A DNA stretch of 64,000 nt from Mangifera indica (lineage: Eukaryota; Streptophyta; Magnoliopsida; Sapindales; Anacardiaceae): positions 7,735,463 to 7,799,462 of the forward strand of contig NC_058137.1 of assembly GCF_011075055.1 (NCBI RefSeq), given 5' to 3'. The notes below the pieces were generated by a model. It did not search any database. It had not been told where the DNA came from and saw nothing but the letters and a program-made list of their open reading frames with translations. Shown piece after piece: positions 59,080 to 64,000 of the stretch. Numbering within the stretch: position 1 is the stretch's first letter; every line of letters begins with the position of its first letter. Position numbers and translations under genes: made by a program.

Positions 59080-62000
59080 ATGGCTTGTTTGAACGATGAG
59101 CACCGGGGTATGCTCTCCAATATGCTCTCTAGACGTCTTTCTATCAAAGAAGAACAAAAACAGGAAGATGTCTTTGTTAAATTCCCTTTCGAGAAGGTCT
59201 TTCCTGTTTGTGCAATGGGGTTATCCAGCACCGAATCCGACCCGATTTTAAACTTCCCCTGTTCTGGTGCTGACCCGATGTGGGATGCTGTTCGACAAGA
59301 AGCCAAGTTGGAGGTCTTACTTTGTTGCTATCTCTTCATTATTTTGCCACTTTTGTGTTTTGTTACTTGGTATTTATAAGTTTAATGATTGTTTATCAAT
59401 TTGATCTCCGAGTAATTGTCTAGCATGCATGAAAGTTACAGCAGTATTTTCAGTCAGCCGTATATCAAATCAAATGTCGAATTTCTTTTGTTTCTTTCTT
59501 GCTGCGCTGGAGGACAAACGGATAAAATAGTTTAAACCTTGCTATTTGTTTGCTTTACAGATGAATTGTGCCGCTTTAGGTAGCAATCCAGAATTCTATA
59601 TTTCAAGTGATGAATTGCGGGCATATGGTTCTGTTGTTCATAGGAGTTTGGAATGATTTTGAATTTTATAGGTTCTTTTTATAATGGTAAAATGCATATT
59701 GCAGGCAGAGAGAGAACCAATTTTAAGTAGCTTCTTGTATGCCAGTATTTTGTCGCATGATTGTTTAGAGCAAGCTTTGGGGTTTGTTTTGGCCAACCAA
59801 CTGCAAAATCCTACACTCTTAGCAACTCAACTTATGGATATATTTTCTAATGTAATGATGCATGATAAAGATATTCAACGTTCCATTCGGTTAGATGCAC
59901 AGGTACTGACTCTAATTTATAGAGTTCGCTGCTTGACATTGCACCGTATAGGTTTTAATATTTCAACTCATCCTCTTCCTCAGGCATTTAAGGACAGAGA
60001 CCCTGCTTGTTTGTCATATAACTCAGCTCTTTTGTATCTCAAGGTAATGTGTTTTCACTTGTAAAGGGAATGTGTTTTGTGCCCAACTTTCTAAAACGAC
60101 TTTTATGCCATACGGGTAATGTTGTGCCTTTTTTAATTTTTCACTCCATTTGATTGGGTATGATCATGTCATACTCCATTAAACAATGATTTCTCATATT
60201 CAATAATCAAAGAAAAGATATTTATTTGTCTTCACCCATTAATTTTTCCCTTTCTTTCGACATGCAGTGGAACCAAGATTCAGAAATGTACCCATAAGGG
60301 GTCATTTGGTTATGGGTTTTAAATATTACCTTGGTAATCTATCTTTTATTTCTTTGTTTGTCAGTAATAAAATATTACAGTAATCTTCTATTACCTATTG
60401 TTAGTAATAGAAGATTACAATAATCTTCTATTATCTATACTGACGTGGCAGGTAATATAGATGGTAATCTGATTACCACCTTCACTTTCGGTATTTAAAG
60501 ATTACCAAGGTAATCTTTATTTTGTTATAATTATATTAGAATTTTTTAATTTTTGAGACAAAAATAAATTTATTTTTAATTAATATGACAAATAATATAA
60601 AAAATATTTAAAAATAATTATATTCAAGGGCATTTAAGTAAAATAATTTACTAGTAATCTTTTATTACCTTTAACCAAACACAATAATTATTTATACCTA
60701 TCAAATTTTATTAAACATAGTAATCATTTATACCCAGTAATCTTTTAAGTAATCTATCTTCAAGGTAATCTTTCTATTTTGATAATAAAACATTATCCAA
60801 ACCAAACACCTCCTAAGGGTAATCAGTTCTTTCTTTTTTTCAGGGTTACCATGCTCTACAATCATATCGAGTAGCACATGTGTTATGGAAGCAAGGACGT
60901 AAAGTGTTAGCATTTGCATTGCAAAGCCGAATTAGTGAGGTAATCTTTTTCTTGGTTGTCCTTGGTTCTGGTTTATTCCTTCTAATTTTCTTATTCCTTA
61001 CATCTCAGGTATTTGGAATTGATATACATCCAGGTATGTTCATTTTATTTTTCTGTATTATACTTTTCACCGCTTCCAAACATCTCATTGTTGAGTTTAG
61101 TAAAAGAACAAAAGTGGTGTTTTTCACAAGTAAATAGGGATATACCATTTTAAAAAAAGTTGTGTAGAGCAGCAAAAAGAAATACAATTGTAGTTGCTAT
61201 GGCTTTTAAGTAAATAATCAAGCTTGCAATATTTTGTAGCTGCAAGAATCGGAGAAGGAATATCATTGGATCATGGGAATGGTGTTGTTATTGGTGAAAC
61301 TGCTGTTGTAGGAAACCGAGTTTCTTTGATGCATGTAAGCCACTTCATTCTATCTGTCTCTTTCTCCATTGTATTTCTATATTGAAATATTGAGTGCTTT
61401 TGAGAATGTTTAACCATATTTTTTTGGAAATATTTTTTCTTCTCATTTTTGTTATTTAAGATTAATTAATTATGAGTTCTTGTATAAATGTAGACATAAT
61501 AGCTATAAGAAACTGATTAATTTTTACTTTCAGAATGGTTTGTATTAGTGATCGTTTTTATGCATTTCGATCATGGAGTTTATTACAAACATGTAATGAA
61601 ACCAAAAAATATTCATTAAAGTTTTAATTTCACTTGTTTGTTGCTACACTTAAGTGGCTGGTGGCAACATACCATTTTGTGCTAGGGTATAATTATATCT
61701 GCATAAAACAATTGGTGAAGAATGATTAGTTTTTCCCATTTTCTTATGATGAAAAATCCTGTTGATTTCTATTTTTGTTCTTGTTATAAACTTCCTTGGA
61801 CAAAAGTTTCATTTTTTAGTTCTATAATTTCTTATTGATGTTTCTCATTTCTTATATACAACAGTCTTTTTCTTCAATTGTGAACTCTCTTGTAGTTTGG
61901 TTTAGCATGAAACTTCCTGAATTATGCCAATTACATTTAAATGTTCTGCAGGGTGTGACTCTAGGAGGGACTGGGAAAGAAATTGGTGATCGCCATCCAA

Positions 62001-62903
62001 AAGTAGGTGAAGGTGCACTGATTGGAGCCTGTGTGAATATACTTGGGAATATAAAAATAGGTGATGGGGCAATGATTGCTGCCGGTTCCCTTGTTTTGAA
62101 GGAAGTTCCTCCGCATAGGTGCAGAAATTATTTCCTAAATTGCTCTCATTGGAATATTAGTTCTCATAATAATTTAATGTTGATAAATCTTTCTTTGTCA
62201 TTCTTTAGCATGGTGGCAGGAACGCCAGCAACGGTGTTAGGATATGTAGATGAGCAACACCCATCTCTGACAATGAATCACAGTAAGTAATGTTAATTAG
62301 CACTAACCTTTAAAAATTACTCTTCCTGCAACATATTATATTCAATTCAATGGTAGATGCTGCCTCTGCTTCATTTGAATTGAATATTGTAAAAATGATA
62401 TACTACCACACTAATCTCATGGCACAGCTGAAATTCCTGGTCTTCTGGAAGAGCTCTGATTAAACATACAGGGTTAATTTAAACAAACTATTACATTGAA
62501 GCAAATTGATATCACCTGCTGCAAAAATTCAGTTTGATTAATGGTTCTTTATCTGTCTGCAGCGTCATATTTTGAACTCACAGTAATATTGATGTCATAT
62601 GTGTGAAATCTATTAAAAAAAAAGTCAAATGCTGAAGATATCTGTTAATGAACTGCATGGATAGTGTACTTGAAAATATGTTATATTCTCTGAAAATTTC
62701 ATACTGTAACTATCTTCAGCTCTCTACCATTGATCTTATGTTGGTAATTTTTGGCTTCATTGTCAATTTGATCCATGTCTCATTTATCTAACTGTGATTC
62801 TTGATATGATGAATCTGCAGATACCACCAAAATATTTTTCGAAAATGTGGCTGTCACTTTTACAAAGGCAAGGTCCACCGCTAAGTGTGGATTGATACGC
62901 TGA
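59080..62903 (+). CDS. SERAT3: Serine O-acetyltransferase, SERAT3-type (9 exons, 343 aa)
   Basis: Exons: 59080-59313, 59705-59902, 59984-60043, 60844-60939, 61009-61033, 61240-61334, 61952-62118, 62209-62282, 62821-62903; phases agree. It transfers acetyl from acetyl-CoA to serine, making O-acetylserine for cysteine synthesis. The N-terminal SATase domain (about 60-165) has EREPILSSFLYASILSHD; the left-handed beta-helix (about 190-300) has hexapeptide repeats. The catalytic pair is visible as Asp201 in FGIDIHP and His216 in SLDHGNG, by analogy with bacterial CysE Asp143/His158; HGVTLGGTGK follows. No organelle presequence is evident, consistent with the cytosolic SERAT3 group. The C terminus continues as TTKIFFENVAV and ends KCGLIR, so the terminal Ile used by other SATs to bind O-acetylserine (thiol) lyase is missing. 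Intron 1 has a weak GTCTTA donor. Intron 3 holds a Tourist-like MITE. Confidence 0.93.
60295..60816. mobile_element. Tourist-like MITE, copy 2, in SAT intron 3
   Basis: The element (60,298-60,813, 516 bp) begins GGGGTCATTTGGTT and ends AACCAAACACCTCC, flanked by TAA on both sides. It has the same sub-terminal TACCTTGGTAATCTATCTTT block as copy 1, and an internal duplication of the AGTAATAGAAGATTACA(A/G)TAATCTTCTATTA phrase. It ends only about 30 bp before the exon 4 boundary. Confidence 0.88.
62428..62459 (+). other. Possible alternative last exon of the SAT gene
   Basis: GGCACAG at 62,421-62,427 could act as acceptor; joined to exon 8 in phase it gives TEIPGLLEEL and a stop at 62,457-62,459, replacing the 28-residue tail from exon 9. 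The exon 9 reading is favoured because its FFENVAV block is family-typical. Confidence 0.3.
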
Positions 62904-63226
62904 CGAATGAAGAAATTTTCGTATCTCTAATCATATTATACCCCGTTTACAACATTTTCAGGACCTTCAGATACTGAAAATAAGGCAAGTGAGGGATATG
63001 AAAAGGCAAGGGCATAGGCAGAGGTCTACATTGTCGATGAAGTTAGCTTTATAGATTAATCAGCAGAATAGAGTTGGTATTTGCAGCAGCATGTTTCATA
63101 ACAGGACATTGAAGAAATAATGTTATTGTAGTTTATATAGCTCATCTCATATCAATAGTTCCTTGTACTTGTTTGCGGTATTTGTTAGAAATGACATCTT
63201 TTAATCATCTTTATATGTTGCCAGCG
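62904..63226. other. SAT 3' flank
   Basis: Presumed 3' UTR and flank; no further gene is seen. ATAAGGCAAGTGAGGG and similar phrases are unremarkable. Confidence 0.5.
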
Positions 63227-63745
63227 GGGATGGCAATGGGGAGGGATGGAGAAGGGATTTCAATCCCCATCTTCATTCTCATAAAAGATATCAATCTTTA
63301 TTTTTGATTTGTTCTCGTTAGAGGGATGATAAAGATTCTATATCTCCTTCTTATGAAGAAAAATTTTCTATTTTTTTTTTATAAGAAAAAATCCCCTTAT
63401 TATATATTTTAAACACAACATAAATATATTAAATAACAAAATTAAATAAAATTAAAATTAATTTACTATTTCAAAGTCACAAATATCATATATTAATCAT
63501 TTTAATATAAACAATAAAAACTTAAATAAATTTGAAAAATATAAATAATCTAAAATTATAAAAATATGTTAATATTTTAAATAAATATATTAATATAAAC
63601 GGATAAAAATAGGAACAGGGATAGTGGCGGGGCAGGGATGAGACGGGGAGAGAATACATGTATATCCATTTCCAACCTATTCTCAATTGCAGAGATTTTT
63701 TTTATTTCTATTTTTTTTTATTAAAAAATTTTCTCTTATTTAAGA
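63227..63745 (+). mobile_element. Dispersed repeat (MITE-like) copy B, starting GGGGATGGCAATGGGG
   Basis: The same family as 31.19-31.72 kb but in opposite orientation: a GGGATGGCAA start, TATATTTTAAACACAACATAAATATATT interior, the GGCGGGGCAGGGATGAGACGGGG block and a TATATCC/T-rich end. No coding capacity. Confidence 0.6.
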
Positions 63746-64000
63746 TTAAAAAAAAGTTAAAATCCTTAAATTTAGATTGAAATTACCTTTTTTACTCGTT
63801 AGCGAATTGAGCTCCCAAATACTTACAAAGCGTTCAGAGTGCCCGCACTTGCTGAGAGTATTTGGTAATGATATTTGTACATGTTATAATAATTAAAAAG
63901 ATGAAAATACCCTTCAGTAATTTTGTAAAAATTAATGAAAATGGTTAGAAAAAAATAATTAAAATGCTATTATTATGCTTAATAGATACTTGTGCTGTAC
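63746..64000. other. Window end, AT-rich DNA
   Basis: No gene or recognisable repeat; includes a GC-richer phrase at about 63,800-63,860 (GCGTTCAGAGTGCCCGCAC). Confidence 0.4.

Noticed and set aside
1..64000. CRISPR arrays, bacterial operons or phage modules
   Set aside because: None seen; all repeats are of eukaryotic transposon or microsatellite type.

Overview
This window is nuclear DNA from a flowering plant, almost certainly a eudicot. Its genes carry many short GT-AG introns, the intergenic DNA is AT-rich and full of transposon debris, and the retroelements are plant chromoviruses. I assembled the exon structures below by hand from splice signals and reading phase. No organelle, bacterial or viral genome features are present.

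Layout. At 1-2.84 kb lies a decayed Ty3/gypsy pol with an LTR remnant. A small RIN4-like NOI gene (minus, 5.1 kb) is divergent from a two-exon acyl-activating enzyme gene (AAE, plus, 6.8-10.0 kb). Just after the AAE stop codon is a large inverted duplication of the AAE 3' flank around a Mutator-like element, with a further element nested inside. At 12-16 kb there is unassigned DNA, an antisense chromovirus fragment and an old LTR. A structurally complete, very young Tekay-type Ty3/gypsy element fills 16,121-26,075, with a perfect 5-bp target duplication, but its gag-pol frame is broken twice. At 26-32 kb lie old repeats, including an antisense hAT transposase fossil.

The right half is gene-rich. 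It holds a 14-exon plastid-type MATE transporter of the DTX45 kind (32.9-36.5 kb), two Mutator-like MITEs inserted one base apart in the same target (37.2-39.0 kb), an orphan last exon of a strictosidine-synthase-like gene (39.3 kb), a 5-exon gene for the MAT1 subunit of TFIIH/CAK (40.8-43.5 kb), a 4-exon mitochondrial NAD-isocitrate dehydrogenase regulatory subunit gene (minus, 45.1-51.6 kb), a 48-bp minisatellite (53.5 kb), an unrecognised Lys-rich multi-exon gene that looks damaged (54.9-56.2 kb), a long TA/TACATA microsatellite (57.1 kb) and a 9-exon serine acetyltransferase gene of the SERAT3 type (59.1-62.9 kb).

The genes do not form an obvious pathway. Together they cover sulfur assimilation (serine acetyltransferase), the TCA cycle (IDH), transcription/cell-cycle control (MAT1), organic-anion or phenolic efflux (MATE), acyl-CoA formation (AAE) and immunity-associated signalling (NOI). 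Their company instead resembles an ancestral eudicot synteny block. The most unusual structures are the AAE 3'-flank palindrome (a possible hairpin-siRNA source), the twin Mutator insertions, the young but self-inactivated Tekay element, and the repeat-laden intron 1 of the IDH gene.
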